From assembly GCA_002284615.2 (NCBI GenBank), contig MU069464.1, forward strand, positions 535,497 through 564,345: a stretch of DNA of 28,849 bases. Direction: 5' to 3'. Position numbers and translations under genes: made by a program. Below, in pieces: positions 1-9,739 of this stretch (positions are counted from its first letter, which is position 1; every line of letters begins with the position of its first letter). The notes beneath the pieces are model-generated. The model ran no database searches. It saw only the letters and a list, made by a program, of their open reading frames with translations, and was not told the DNA's origin. Source of the DNA: Dunaliella salina (lineage: Eukaryota; Chlorophyta; Chlorophyceae; Chlamydomonadales; Dunaliellaceae).

Positions 1-7
1 GTGTGTG

Positions 8-38
<31 letters not shown>

Positions 39-58
39 GTGTGTGTGTGTGTGTGTGT
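1..58. repeat. (GT)n microsatellite, cut by window start
   Basis: Nearly pure GT dinucleotide repeat with two TT interruptions. It continues beyond the left edge. No coding value. Confidence 0.95.
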
Positions 59-184
59 AGCGAGCTCGAAAGCTCTTTCTGCTGGTCTCTACCTTGAGCA
101 CTTTGGCTAGATTTTCCCTTGCAAAATGCATGAAACCAAACACACATCTAAGCTTGTTTCTTGAACTTATAATGTGATTATCTT

Positions 185-420
185 TTGCCATGCACGCGCC
201 TCCTGTCTCTATACAAATTGAAACATATTGGCATCCGGTCCTCTTTGCTACAACCGTGCTTTTGCGCCGCCTACTATTCTTGTTGTCCACCTTCCTCCAC
301 TTTTGACATGCTACAACCATGCATCCTATCCCCCTTGCTACTATCATGCCTCTCGTCCCTTTGCTATAATTGCGCCTTTGCAACAATCATGCCTCCTGTC
401 CCTTTCGCTGCGCTGCTGCA

Positions 421-453
<33 letters not shown>

Positions 454-1180
454 ACAAGCACGCCTTTGCTGCAATCATGCCTCTGATGTCCTTTCCTTAC
501 GATGGTGCCTTTGCTCCGCTCATCCGTTCTGAGCCCTTTGCTATGATTATGCCGCTGCTACAATCATGCCTTTGCAACAATCATACCTCCCGTCCTGTTT
601 GCTACGATTATGCTGCTGCTACAATCACGCCTTTGCTGCAATCATGCCTCTGATACCCTTTCCCTACGATGGTGCCTTTGCTCAAATCATCCATCCTGTG
701 CCCTTTGCTATAGTATGCCTTTGCTACAATAAAACCTTTGCTACAATCATACCTCCTGTCCTGTTTGCTACGATTATGCCATTATGCGATTATGCTGCTG
801 CTACAGTCACGCCTTTGCTGCAATCATGCCTCTGATGCCCTTTCCCTACGATGGTGCCTTCGCTCCAATCATCCGTCCTGTGCCCTTTGCTACAGTATGC
901 CTTTGCTACAATCATACCTCCTGTCCTGTTTGCTACGATTAGGCCATTATGCGATTATGCTGCTGCTACGATTATGCCTTTGCTGCAATCATGCCTCTAT
1001 GCCCTTTCCCTACGATGATGCCTGTGCTCCGCTTATCATCCTGCCTGCCCTTTGCGATGACTATGCCTCTGCTACAATCACGTCTTTTTTGCAATCATGC
1101 CTCCAAACGTCTTCTTTGCTACAATCATGGCTTTGCTCCGATCATGCCCCCTGTCCCTCCGAACTTGATACCCTGCGCTT
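185..1180. repeat. Degenerate minisatellite with higher-order structure
   Basis: The stretch is built from imperfect units of about 20-30 bp resembling CTTTGCTACAATCATGCC. These are arranged in a longer period: the block with CCCTTTCCCTACGATGGTGCC recurs near 481, 649, 832 and 994, so the higher-order unit is about 165-180 bp. Several frames stay open (115-164 codons) and translate to repeated Cys/Leu/Asn/His-rich strings. Opposing and shifted frames are equally open, which is what a stop-poor repeat gives, so no gene is called. Confidence 0.85.
411..453. repeat. (CTG)n trinucleotide tract
   Basis: Run of CTG/GCT repeats with one CAG interruption, embedded in the minisatellite array. Confidence 0.9.
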
Positions 1181-1247
1181 AAAGATTCGAGCTGCTTCTT
1201 TCAAGGCTAGGCTCATATCTGAAGGAACCTAAGCTGACCCTAAAATG

Positions 1248-1572
<325 letters not shown>

Positions 1573-1599
1573 CATTCAAATGTTTGCATATGCTTCAGG

Positions 1600-2945
1600 G
1601 AAATCTCACTTGCGGGACGTGGCCAATCCCATCCTGGATCATGTCAGGAAGCTCCTGAAAAAGTGCCAAGCGTTCCACAGGGTGCCAACACACGAGAGGA
1701 GGGCCTTCCAGAAGAGCATGGAGCCCGAGGGTAAAGGTGAGAGACTGGTAAAGTGTGTAACATGTGCAACATGGAGTGCAAGCATGTAAGTAAGTAAGTA
1801 GTAGTTAGTAAGTAAGTTGAGTGTCCAACATGTGCAACATAGAGTGTGTGCACTCCAGGCGTTACCATGGGGTGCCCACTACAAAAGGCAATGCGGACAG
1901 CAAGAAGAGCACAGAGCCTGAGGGTAAAAATGAGGGAATGGTGACGTGTGTAAAATGTGCAACCTAGGGTGCCAGCATTCCAGGCATTTCTATAGGATGT
2001 CCGCTGCAACAGAGGAGGGCCTTGAAGAAGAGGACAGAGCCTGAGGGTAAAGGTGAGGGAGTGGTGAAGTGTGCAGCATGTGCGAAATAGGGTGCCAGTA
2101 CTCCGGGCGTTACCATAGGGTGCCACTACAAGGCAATACGGACAGCAAGAAGAGCACAGAGCCTGAGGGTAAAGGTGAGACTGGTAAAGTGCGTAACATG
2201 CGCAAAATGGGGTGCCAGCACTCCAGGCATTGCTACAGGGTTTCCGCTGCAGCAGAGGAGGGCCTTGAAGAAGAGGACAGAGCCTGAGGGTAAAGGTGAG
2301 GGAGTGGTGAAGTGTGCAACATGTGCAACCTAGGGTGCCAGCATTCCAGGCATTGCTATAGGGTGTCCGCTGCAACAGAGGCGGGCCTTGAAGAAGAGGA
2401 CAGAGCCTGAGGGTAAAGGTGAGGGAGTGGTGAAGTGTGCAACATTTGCAACCTAGGGTGCCAGCACTCCATACCATAGGGTTGCCATGGGGTTCCACTA
2501 CAAGGCAATACGGACAGCAAGAAGAGCACAGAGCCTGAGGGTAAAGGTGAGACTTATGACGTGTGTAACATGCGCAAAATAGGGTGCCAGCATTCCAGGC
2601 ATTGCTATAGGGTGTCCGCTGCAACAGAGGAGGGCCTTGAAGAAGAGGACAGAGCCTGAGGATAAAGGTGAGGGAGTGGTGAAGTATTGAACATGTGCGA
2701 AATAGGGTGCCAGCACTCCAGGCATTGCCAGGGGAGGGGGCGGGGCACTACAAGAGAGGAGGGCCTTCCAAGAGAGGAGTGCGTCACAATGGCATCAAAG
2801 GTTCCAAGCTTTCCTCGCATATTACAGCAAGGTGCCGGCCCAATAAGCGGAGCTGCAAGAAGAGGACGGAGCCTGAGGGTAGAAGTGAGGAATTTGTAGT
2901 GCGTCACATGTTCGCATCCTGGGTGCCCACTGCGAGGTGAGAGGG
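1600..2945. repeat. About 122 bp satellite array, roughly nine units
   Basis: The landmark GAGCCTGAGGGTAAAGGTGA and its variants recur at 1721, 1914, 2037, 2159, 2280, 2403, 2531, 2652 and 2869. Spacings are 193, 123, 122, 121, 123, 128, 121 and 217. Two unit types can be told apart by their middle part: one with a GGCAATACGGACAGC block, one with a CTGCAACAGAGGAGGGCC block. The long first interval includes a TAAG-repeat insertion at about 1784-1815, and the last interval contains unrelated or diverged sequence. The minus strand stays open for 326 codons (1644-2624), but the peptide only mirrors the satellite. Confidence 0.9.
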
Positions 2946-3326
2946 GTTACAGGAGGGCAGCAGAAGATTAGAGTAAATGAGGAAATGGTGAAGTACATGT
3001 ATTGGAATGCACACTGCCTTAGCCTCGCCCTGCAAATGGTTCAGAGTTGCCTGAATAGGCATCAATGCAAGGAGGGGCAAGATAGAGTGATTTGTCTAGG
3101 AACCACAATTTTGTTGCGGTGAAATGCTGCTGCAAATGTGGCGTTACAGCAAAAAGTTCAGGATATGGGCCACCCAACAAACTGTTTGCACTCCTTCAGT
3201 GACCCTACGAATTTGATGGTGGGCCCTGCCTGGCAAGAAAGGGAAGCCAGACTTGGGCTGTCTAGCATTCTTTTCTTTTTATTCCTTTTTCTGTATCCGG
3301 GCGCTGACTCTGGTACACTATCCAAG
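2946..3326. other. Unassigned single-copy stretch
   Basis: No repeat structure or recognisable coding frame. A pyrimidine-rich run (about 3271-3297) precedes the first candidate exon of the gene annotated downstream and could be its splice acceptor region. Confidence 0.4.
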
Positions 3327-3387
3327 AAATTATGTTGTCCCGCTGTCCATGGGTTTGTATTGCCAGGGCTAAGATGCAAGTCCTTGG
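3327..3387 (+). CDS. Possible internal exon of the candidate gene (weak)
   Basis: This 61-nt interval is preceded by a T/C-rich tract and an AG at 3325-3326 and followed by a GTAAGA donor at 3388. It is open in phase 0 and leaves one spare base, which is the phase the next candidate exon (3813-3913) needs. The only support is splice-site shape and phase. The peptide (KLCCPAVHGFVLPGLRCKSL) matches nothing I recognise. The true 5' end of the gene is not located. Confidence 0.22.
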
Positions 3388-3812
3388 GTAAGAAATTGCA
3401 GATGAAGTTTGCAAGGAAAAGCTGCCCTCTTGCGAAGGCAGGTCCAAACGCAATTCCTAACCAATATGCCTCTTAAAGAGGGAACTTCAAACGCAATTCT
3501 GAATCAGTATGAAATCCTAAGTTTCCAAATTTGCTAAGCTTCTGTGCTTTTGCCATCATTCCACTCCAAAGTAATATTGAAACTCAAAATAGGATTCCAA
3601 AGTGATATCTTTTGCCCTAATTTAGCCCCAGAGCAGGAATCAGAGGCCATGCACTCAGGCAGTGCAATTGTGAGCTTCAGGTGTACAGGGTTACACAGTT
3701 TCAAGCTTATCCTGTTGGTAATGAAGGCTGCTGCTCTCTGTTTGCTACGGCAAAAAGGTCGCGCGTTTCTCACTCTTTTTCCAGCCCCCTCCTTGCTTTT
3801 GCTGCTGTGCAG

Positions 3813-3913
3813 TTGCAAGTGCAAGGGACAGCAGTAGTGGCCTGCTGCAGGAGCTGGAGACGCTGTGTATGCTTGCGCGGATGCTGGGGTGCGCAGATGG
3901 GTGTGAGGGAAAG
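3813..3913 (+). CDS. Candidate exon of an unrecognised intron-containing gene
   Basis: The 101-nt interval follows a pyrimidine-rich tract ending in GTGCAG and is followed by GTGGGT. It is open from phase 1 and ends in phase 0, reading SSGLLQELETLCMLARMLGC in its core, an amphipathic, protein-like composition. The exit phase fits the candidate exon at 4743-4809. An alternative acceptor at 3783-3784 would extend the exon by 28 nt in the same frame. No domain is recognised. The intron that would follow (3914-4742) contains two local tandem repeats and a LINE 3' tail, which is compatible with an intron. Confidence 0.38.
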
Positions 3914-4052
3914 GTGGGTGGCAAAAGTTTCAGGATCTCCGTTACAGATGTGTTGGGTATTGATGATGGAATGCAAGCTTCAACACAAATAGGGGTCCTG
4001 AATTTTTTGTAAGGAGCTCAGGGAAAGAGAAGCGGCTATGCTAGGAGATTCG

Positions 4053-4260
4053 GAGGAATTTCAAGCAAAGGATGACAGCTTCGAGTGTTGGTTAGTTGTT
4101 GCCACAATTTAAGGAATTTAAGGAATTTAAGGAATTTGAAGCAAGGGGAGACAGCTTCGATTGTTGATGAGGTGTTGCCACAGTTTAAAGAATTTTTAAG
4201 GAATTTAAGGATTTTAAGCAAAGGATGTCAGCTTTGAGTCTCGATCAAGTGTTGCCTCAA
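4053..4260. repeat. 76 bp tandem repeat, three copies
   Basis: The landmark AAGCAAAGG (or AAGCAAGG) recurs at 4063, 4139 and 4215, an exact 76 bp period. Each unit contains an AGCTTCGA-like part and a run of the 9-mer TTTAAGGAA. It lies inside the proposed intron 3914-4742. Confidence 0.85.
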
Positions 4261-4322
4261 TTGCCCTCGATGAAGCATGTTTTCAGCTCCTGAAGGTTTG
4301 TTAAAGCGTTGAGGTGCCCTCT

Positions 4323-4433
4323 CCTAAATTCCTTGTTGAACCCTACCCTTGTTGAATCTTGCCCTTTGCTTTCCTAAATTCCTTGTTGAATCCTGCCCTT
4401 GTTGAATCCTACCCTTTGCTTTCCTAAATTCCT
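4323..4433. repeat. 50 bp tandem repeat, just over two copies
   Basis: CCTAAATTCCTTGTTGAA begins at 4323 and 4373, and CCTAAATTCCT again at 4423, an exact 50 bp period. Each unit has an internal CCCTTGTTGAAT sub-repeat. Confidence 0.85.
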
Positions 4434-4487
4434 AGGTCCAATGGCTTTGTGGTTGCTGAGACTCATCTGCACCTATTTCACAGTTGT

Positions 4488-4645
4488 AGACCCTCATTAG
4501 CTGTGTCTCAGGTTCTCTCATAGGCTTGCTGTTCCTAGAGTTGCTCGAGGGGCCTTTCTGAGGTCCCTTTTAGCTTGCTAGCTGAGGAGCCTTTTCTTAA
4601 TGAACTTATGCATGTGGCCTTTGGCAGGCTTTACTTTCCTTTTCA
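4488..4645 (+). mobile_element. Family B LINE 3' tail fragment
   Basis: This segment resembles the non-coding 3' end of the B elements at 14640-14860 and 16300-16475. It shares, in order, CATTAGCTGTGTCT, a TCTC(C/A)TAGGCT block, GAGGGGCCTTTCTGAGG, a CCTTTTCTTAAT block, and a terminal GGCTTTACTTTCCTTTT pyrimidine run. No coding part is attached, so it is either an extremely 5'-truncated insertion or a remnant. It lies in a proposed intron. Confidence 0.55.
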
Positions 4646-4742
4646 ATTGCAAATGCGTTTGATGAAGTGGCTGTGCATGCGTTGCCAGCTGCAAGTGCAT
4701 TTGCTTTGAAGTGGCTGCACCTCCCTCTATTGTTCCCTCCAG

Positions 4743-4809
4743 GTCCACGACTTTGATGGTGACAAAGTCTTGGGTGCCATGGATGCCGCGGCCTTGGAAT
4801 GCTGCAAAG
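4743..4809 (+). CDS. Candidate exon of the same unrecognised gene
   Basis: A 67-nt interval bounded by a strong acceptor (TTGTTCCCTCCAG, ending 4742) and a strong donor (AAAG/GTACGT at 4810). It is open in phase 0 and reads HDFDGDKVLGAMDAAALECC in its centre. It receives phase 0 from the exon at 3813-3913 and exits in phase 1. The acid/Ala-rich composition looks coding, unlike the neighbouring frames. The next exon is uncertain: the small interval 5411-5445 (acceptor CCCCAAAG, donor GTGTGG) would link it in phase to the exon at 5830, but its splice sites are mediocre. No family is recognised. Confidence 0.42.
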
Positions 4810-5516
4810 GTACGTGTTTCCCAGAGGGGGCTATCTGAGCAAGTGCCCAAATATGCTCTTTTTCTGCGTTCAAAGTACAGTTACTCACAGCCACTTCATC
4901 TAATTGGGACGAATCTGGCTGTTAAATATAGCTGGCGTTACAAGCTACCCGGGAATGTGCTTAAATTTGTGTAAGTTGCCCTGTGTTCTTAAATAGATTG
5001 TGTTGAAGCTCACATGGGTCATGTAAACCTTAGTTCGGCGCTTTTCATGGAAGATAGCAGAAATTGCCATAAAACACCAACCAATAAGTCGTTTCACTCC
5101 TTTCTTTTGCAATATTGTTTTTTTTTTGGGAACAAGTATTCCAAGTCACTAAAAAACACTTAATCTGGTGCAGTAGGTGGTCTGAAATGGAGATTTGGTG
5201 TTGAAACCTAGGGTTCACGCCGCGGCTGATTAGGCACGTTCTCCGTGACTGGGGAAAAACATCCTTCAGTGCTAGAGAAAGCCAACTTTCAAAATACCCA
5301 GACTCGGAGAACCTGTGCAATGAGCATGCAAAAACATCTGTTTTTAGGCCCCAGACAGCCCCCTCTGCATTCTTCCTTGCGTTTGGTTCCTTGTTCGTGG
5401 TGCCCCAAAGGTGGGATCTTCATCCTCTCTTGGAGTACTGCAAAGGTGTGGCCTTATTTTAATGGGCACAGTCCATGCCCACTCTCAAGATCTCAATCAC
5501 TTCTGTTCCTTCCACT

Positions 5517-5562
5517 GCTGCTGCAGCCGCTGCTGCTGGTGCTGCTGCTGCTGCCGCTGCAA
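5517..5562. repeat. Interrupted (CTG)n tract
   Basis: CTG/GCT repeats with CCG and GGT interruptions. In one frame it would give an Ala-rich peptide in phase with the candidate gene, but a stop codon follows shortly and no good donor is seen, so it is kept as a repeat. Confidence 0.75.
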
Positions 5563-5829
5563 AAGCTCGGGTCTTGCCTTGAGACTACTTTTCCTAGAAC
5601 AAGCATTGCTACTGGGATTATTATGCACACTCTATGAATGTGCTGAAGAAAATATAGAGCAAAAGGTGCATTTGACGGTTTTGCACCATTCACTGTCTCA
5701 GCATGGCGACGCTGGAGCCTTTCCTCAATGCAGCGCACAAGCATCATTGTATTTAAATCACTGTTTTCAGTGTCTACATCACTGTGTTTAAATCACTGAG
5801 TTTGAAGCATCACTTTTTTCTATCTACAG

Positions 5830-6163
5830 TTTCTGCCTGCATCAGCCCTCCAACTGTGCAGGGGTCAGGTCAACAGCATAGTTGTTGGTGAGTAAAGCCT
5901 TCAAGGCCACGTTACCTTATCCTTTTCTTTCCTCACGCACAGATCTCCAAAAGGTGGAAGGACTGGAGACCAGCAGCAAGAGCCACAGCGTCAGGATGCA
6001 AATTGCCCTGCAAAATGTGGCCAGCATTTTTGACAGCAAGTCGTATGGGGACTTGTTCAGCATTGATCAGGAGCTGAGGCTGTCTACTGGGCCATTTGCA
6101 CGATCCTTGTTAGGGCCTGATGAGCAGGGAGAGCAAAGGAACAACAAGAAAGCAAGGCACTAA
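5830..6163 (+). CDS. 3' terminal exons of an unrecognised gene (join 5830-5887, 5943-6163)
   Basis: Two exons are joined across a 55 bp intron (5888-5942) with a consensus donor GTGAGT, a strong pyrimidine tract and a CAG acceptor. An upstream acceptor, TTTTTTCTATCTACAG, ends at 5829. Splicing gives one continuous frame (19 codons, split Asp codon, then 73 codons to TAA at 6161-6163). The product is rich in polar helix-like sequence, including VRMQIALQNVASIFDSKSYG and LRLSTGPFARSLLGP, and ends in a basic NNKKARH tail that could be a nuclear signal. I do not recognise the family. ORF calling alone reads through the intron and hides the junction. The upstream exons (4743-4809, 3813-3913 and less surely 3327-3387) are phase-compatible only if a small missing exon exists between 4810 and 5829. 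Confidence 0.55.
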
Positions 6164-6838
6164 GCCTGTTCACCCTTTTCCGGGGTCTGCATTGCTTGCC
6201 TTGGTCCTCGCAAATCTTTTACTCAAAGCCTTGCTGGAAGGGAATGGTTGGTGCCTTGCAGCTGGGCGTCCCATGGATATCCCATCTATCGTCTGGAGAA
6301 ATCTAAACTTGTTGCATGCAACCAGACCTGGCTGAAACGTTAATTTCTTATTCTTGCCTTTTTGGGGTCATTGTGCAGCTCTCCAGCCTGCAATTATTTT
6401 GGCTCTTTTGTTATGTTTGTACATGGCATCCCCGGAAGGTGAGCCCTTGAAGAGAGTGCTGATGCAAGACAACGTTGGCAGATTGAGAGAGGATGATTAA
6501 ATGATCTGTCTTCATGGGTCCATGATTCATGGTAAGGCTCCCTGCTGCCGTTGAAGAGGGTCATCAGGATTATCGCTCTGTCGTCGGCAAGGTTTTTTTG
6601 TAGCCATGGATAAATTGGGTGTCCCAATGTCTCTAACAGGCTTTTTGAGCCTAGAAGGCCTATTTGGATACAAAGGTTTATTGGGTAATTATAGGTAATT
6701 TTACACCATTTCTGAATGAAACGAGGGTCACCGAGGGTAAGGCCCATCTGCCAAATAGGCTCCCCGTGCCTCACCTAGCCTCACCCTCGGCGAGGCTCTC
6801 CTAGGTGGCTACCCAACCCTAGTTTTTTGCCCTGCTGT
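6164..6838. other. Probable 3' flank of the candidate gene and unassigned sequence
   Basis: Follows the TAA of the candidate gene, so the first part is probably 3' UTR; no clear poly(A) signal was identified. A minus-strand frame of 126 codons (6394-6774) is open but shows no motif I recognise. Short imperfect repeats of CCCTG(C/T)TGCCGTT occur near 6540 and 6850. Confidence 0.35.
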
Positions 6839-6860
6839 CAGCAGGAGACTCCCTGTTGCC
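6839..6860. repeat. Left copy of a possible LINE C target-site duplication
   Basis: CAGCAGGAGACTCCCTGTTGCC here and the same 22-mer with one difference (A to T) at 7762-7783 flank the family C fragment in direct orientation. A related CCCTGCTGCCGTT near 6540 means a chance local repeat is possible. Confidence 0.45.
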
Positions 6861-7761
6861 GTTAAGCCCTTAAGACTCAAAAGCCTGAGGTTTATTGCCC
6901 TGTCGCCAACCGGAGATCATTGCCATGTTGTCAGGAGGTTTTTACTGCATTCCTGTCAGCAATGGTTACAAAGTTACAATGTTTAAGGACTTTCAGCCAG
7001 AGCGTTCGGCTGATCAGTCTGTGACTGGTCTGCACCGGTCAAAAATAAATCCATGAGCTCAGAAATGTAATAGAAAAGCTTATTGTCCTTCTGGGAAAGA
7101 AAATCAAAGACCAAGGACACGGTGACATGTTGTACGCAAGATTCAGTTCGAGAGAAACTGGCTAACTGTTGAAACAGCTCAAAATACTTCCGCCTAACTT
7201 GGCACACCTCAGGACATAGGCACTTAAAAAGGACGTGGGCCTCATCTTGATCCTCCTGCAGGTTGCACTTATTACAAATGGCAGACTCCTCACCTTAAAA
7301 CCCAGTAGCTCTGTCAACACTCAGGGTGTGAGCATGCAATCTGAATTCACTAACATTACGCAGGATATGGCCAGAGAGGTCTCAGAGTTAAGTGGCGAGG
7401 AGTTGGCACTGGGGCACGCATGTTAGAATGAAGTGGGACGCCAAAATAAGATTGATAGAGGGAAACAGAGTTTCGAGGCACGCTCATCGCGTCGGTAGCA
7501 GCAGTGCTCCAGACGACCCGCAGTCTCAGTCTCAAATCATCAGCAAACTCCAGAATCTTGATCGGTGCACCCCTCCGTACCGTTTGCACACACTCATCAC
7601 ACTTCCGCAACCCTTGGAATCCATCCAGCATTTGGGCAGTCCAACATCCAGCAGCCCTGGAGTGCATATTGCAATCAGCCTGAAACACCTTAAGGGTTGT
7701 GCTGTTGCAATCCAGCATACTGTTGTGCAGCTTGATCACAGATCTGAACCAAAAGAACTGC
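6861..7761 (-). mobile_element. Family C LINE, 5'-truncated 3' end (L1 type)
   Basis: Bounded by the near-identical 22 bp direct repeats at 6839 and 7762. It would comprise a coding remnant (6987-7740) and about 125 bp of 3' non-coding DNA. Direct repeats of this length are typical target-site duplications of target-primed reverse transcription. The extent rests on those repeats; the coding match is independent of them. Confidence 0.5.
6987..7740 (-). pseudogene. C-terminal part of an L1-type LINE ORF2, broken
   Basis: Read on the minus strand, one frame (7356-7739) carries a LDGFQGLRKCDECVQTV-like segment and a YQSYFGVPLHSNMRAPVP segment. A frameshift near 7390 then leads to RNVSEFRLHAHTLSVDRATG, an in-frame TAA, and a zinc motif C-x2-C-x9-H-x4-C within QDEAHVLFKC, followed by about 85 codons to a stop at 6987. 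The FRL-H-HTL plus DEAHVLF-C pattern is the usual C-terminal end of plant and green-algal L1 elements, downstream of RT. The RT itself is not present. One frameshift and one nonsense codon make it a pseudogene. It is unrelated to families A and B, which have a different zinc spacing and an RLE. Confidence 0.65.
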
Positions 7762-7783
7762 CAGCAGGAGTCTCCCTGTTGCC
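7762..7783. repeat. Right copy of the possible LINE C target-site duplication
   Basis: CAGCAGGAGTCTCCCTGTTGCC, one mismatch to 6839-6860. Confidence 0.45.
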
Positions 7784-8188
7784 CTCATGTCAAGAACACC
7801 TGTTGCCAATGTCAAGGAAGTGCATGCTAAGCTGAAGCAATAGGTGCAAAACTGGACAAATCAAGCCGGCAGGTGCTTGGCTGAAGAAATGAGTAGAAAA
7901 TTTGCCAGCCAAGGGTGCATCAAGGAATGGTTCCATCACTAGCAAGCTACACTGGACACAGAAAGCCAAAAAGAGTGGCAGAAACAGAGTGTAAGGGGGT
8001 CTCAAAGGCTGTCTGCCATACCCCGGACGCCAAGACTCTTTTTCTTGGCTTGCTAATAGCCAAAAATAGCGCTTGCTTCAAGGAAAGAGGAGCCGCACAA
8101 GCAGAGCAAATAGCAGCAACGATTGTCAAGGAACAATTGCAATCATAATAAGTGGATTTGACATGAAATTAAATACCAAATCGATAGG
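7784..8188. other. Unassigned stretch
   Basis: A plus frame (7915-8148, 77 codons, Lys/Ala-rich) and opposing minus frames are open but carry no recognisable motif or splice context. Nothing else seen. Confidence 0.35.
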
Positions 8189-8690
8189 ATGAACATAAAT
8201 CGTCACTATCAAGCCCTAAGCATCTGTAGTGAAGCACTTAGCAAAGGTGGCTTTGGACCCTTCATTGTCTCAATGGATGCATGCAACCCAGAAAGGCTCA
8301 TTTCCCTGGATATGGAAATCCCAAATGATGTCCAAAAAAACATCCCGCACTGGGTCTTTCCCTTCAGACAACCACCAAACTCCACGTTCATGCTGTGAAA
8401 GCCCTAACAAAAATTGACAACACCAAAAATTCCCTCCTCTTCAGCAACTTAAGCAATGGGGGATCGGGGTGGGGGGGAATGGAAAGGGTTTACAGGAGAG
8501 CCAGGTGTACACCTGGACAAATGGCTGACAACCCGCCGGACCCGCATTAGCTTAGTTGTTCCCCTTGTTGGTTTTTAGTTGGTGGGATTCACTGTCGGTC
8601 ACAGATTGGACTGTTGGGTCTTTCCTTAACGCATGCTGGTGGCTGTTCAGCGTAGACTTTTACTTTTTGACATGATAGAGAATGACCAAA
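8189..8690 (+). mobile_element. Family B LINE fragment (C-terminal piece plus tail)
   Basis: The first 70 codons (NINRHYQALSICSEALSKGG, then GPFIVSMDACN and IPHWVFPF) align with the segment just upstream of the RLE in the better B copies at 11387 and 15617 (RHN-A...ALSKG, SMDGC-NE, IP-WVFP). The PD and ExK motifs are missing: the frame ends at 8396 and continues into sequence resembling the B tail (CCCGCATTAGCTTAGTTG near 8543, GTCTTTCCTTAACGCATG near 8620, GCGTAGACTTTTACTTTTT at 8650). An internal deletion removed the endonuclease. A dead fragment. Confidence 0.6.
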
Positions 8691-8840
8691 TGACCATAGC
8701 ATGTAGACCGACTCAGGTGTTGATCTAGCTCTTCCTGGTTTGTTTCAGGAACCAAGTTGATCAACAAAGGTCTGATTCGCACACCCATGAGGTATCACCT
8801 ACATGCAGAGCTCATTCATGCAATATAATGCAGCAGTGGC

Positions 8841-8841
<1 letters not shown>

Positions 8842-8871
<30 letters not shown>
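8842..8871. repeat. (AGC)n trinucleotide tract
   Basis: Ten AGC units, uninterrupted. Opposing frames give poly-Ser or poly-Leu/Ala peptides, judged artefacts. Confidence 0.9.
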
Positions 8872-8872
<1 letters not shown>

Positions 8873-8974
8873 TGGGTTGGCTGCGGAGTAACAGCGGCTC
8901 CATGCACGTAGGAGGCCTCTGGAGCTGGCACGCGGCGCAGGCGGGGCGTGCGCGCGAGTGCCAGGTGGCGGACA

Positions 8975-9108
8975 TTAGCGCAGAAGTGGTCCCAGAAGTT
9001 GGCACAGTGGAGAAGGCTGGACAGAGGTGGAGTGTCTCGCTTGGGTTTGCATAACTGCGTGCCCATCCTAGCTACCATGCTCCCCTAGTGCAAGAGGGGG
9101 GCCCTTGC
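8975..9108. repeat. Dispersed repeat, copy 1 (partner 22090-22222)
   Basis: Shares AGTGGTCCC(A/G)GAAGTTGGC, GCATAACTGC and GTGCAAGAGGGG in the same order and spacing with 22090-22222. On the minus strand both copies have open frames rich in Thr/Pro/Ala, and the minus frame at 9285-9125 also reads like coding sequence, so this may be a linker or ORF1 piece of another retroelement. Identity of the parent element is unknown. Confidence 0.6.
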
Positions 9109-9299
9109 TGAGATGTTGAATGGCTTACTCTGAGACTAAGGGGTGGGCCTTGAGTTTGCTGGACAGGGCCTGCATGACAGGTCGTGTTGTAGGTCCCACG
9201 GTGGAGGCAAACTTGCTGGTGTAGACTTCGGTACCACCTCCTCCTTTTGGTCTGTGTGGTGGGGCCCTGTTATTCAGGACGGATGACCTTCCCTGGGGC

Positions 9300-9657
9300 T
9301 GATGCTTGCGCTTGCACGGCAGCCCTCAGACACCTTAGACATTGCATTTCCAGATGCCAGGGACCCTTTCCACAAGTTTTATTGGCTTTCATTGAAGACT
9401 ACTTCCACACGAGATGATGGCGCGCACCGCTGCCACGCTTTCCTGATACACTACTCCTCCAACCTAAACGGCAAATTTAAAGCACAAATGCATGAAAAAC
9501 AAGCTTGGTTCTGCTGACACCTCTGGCTACCACTACTGGAGATGGCAGAAACTTGATGATGCCATTCCACCAACCACCATTGCAAATGCTGAATCTTGCA
9601 ACCCAATCTTTCAACTTGCTAACAAGGAGATCAGCAATTCCTTCTGGAACAAGTAAG
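9300..9657 (+). pseudogene. LINE fragment between RNase H and CCHC (family A/B relative)
   Basis: One frame gives DPFHKFYWLSLKT and then YSSNLNGKFKAQMHEK. After a +/-1 frameshift near 9497 another frame gives NKLGSADTSGYHYWRWQKLDD. These align in order with the A1 polyprotein downstream of RNase H (NPFTNIFWLAKEE, YFPNLQDALKSHKNSK, HKLGYANAKTGYYSYYQ). It is too diverged to place in family A or B. It ends near 9657 without the zinc or RLE region. Confidence 0.6.
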
Positions 9658-9739
9658 GTGTGATCCTGCGGATCACAAAAAAATGGGGCGGAGCCTGTGC
9701 TTCCCTTACACCTGAATTCGGTTTACACCTCAACCTCTG

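Noticed and set aside
185..1182. Several open plus-strand frames of 77-164 codons
   Set aside because: They translate the same pyrimidine-rich minisatellite in all frames; no splice context, no domain, repeated peptide only.
1644..2624. 326-codon minus-strand ORF
   Set aside because: Covers the 122 bp satellite exactly and its peptide repeats with the satellite unit; stop-free by repeat composition rather than by selection.
5526..5580. Ala-rich exon joining 4809 to 5830
   Set aside because: Acceptor is good and phase fits, but the only possible donor (GTCTTG) is very poor and a stop follows; more likely a CTG microsatellite.
9660..9676. Short palindrome TGATCC-TGC-GGATCA as a terminator
   Set aside because: Only 6 bp arms, no T-run and no gene end of this type nearby in a eukaryotic context.
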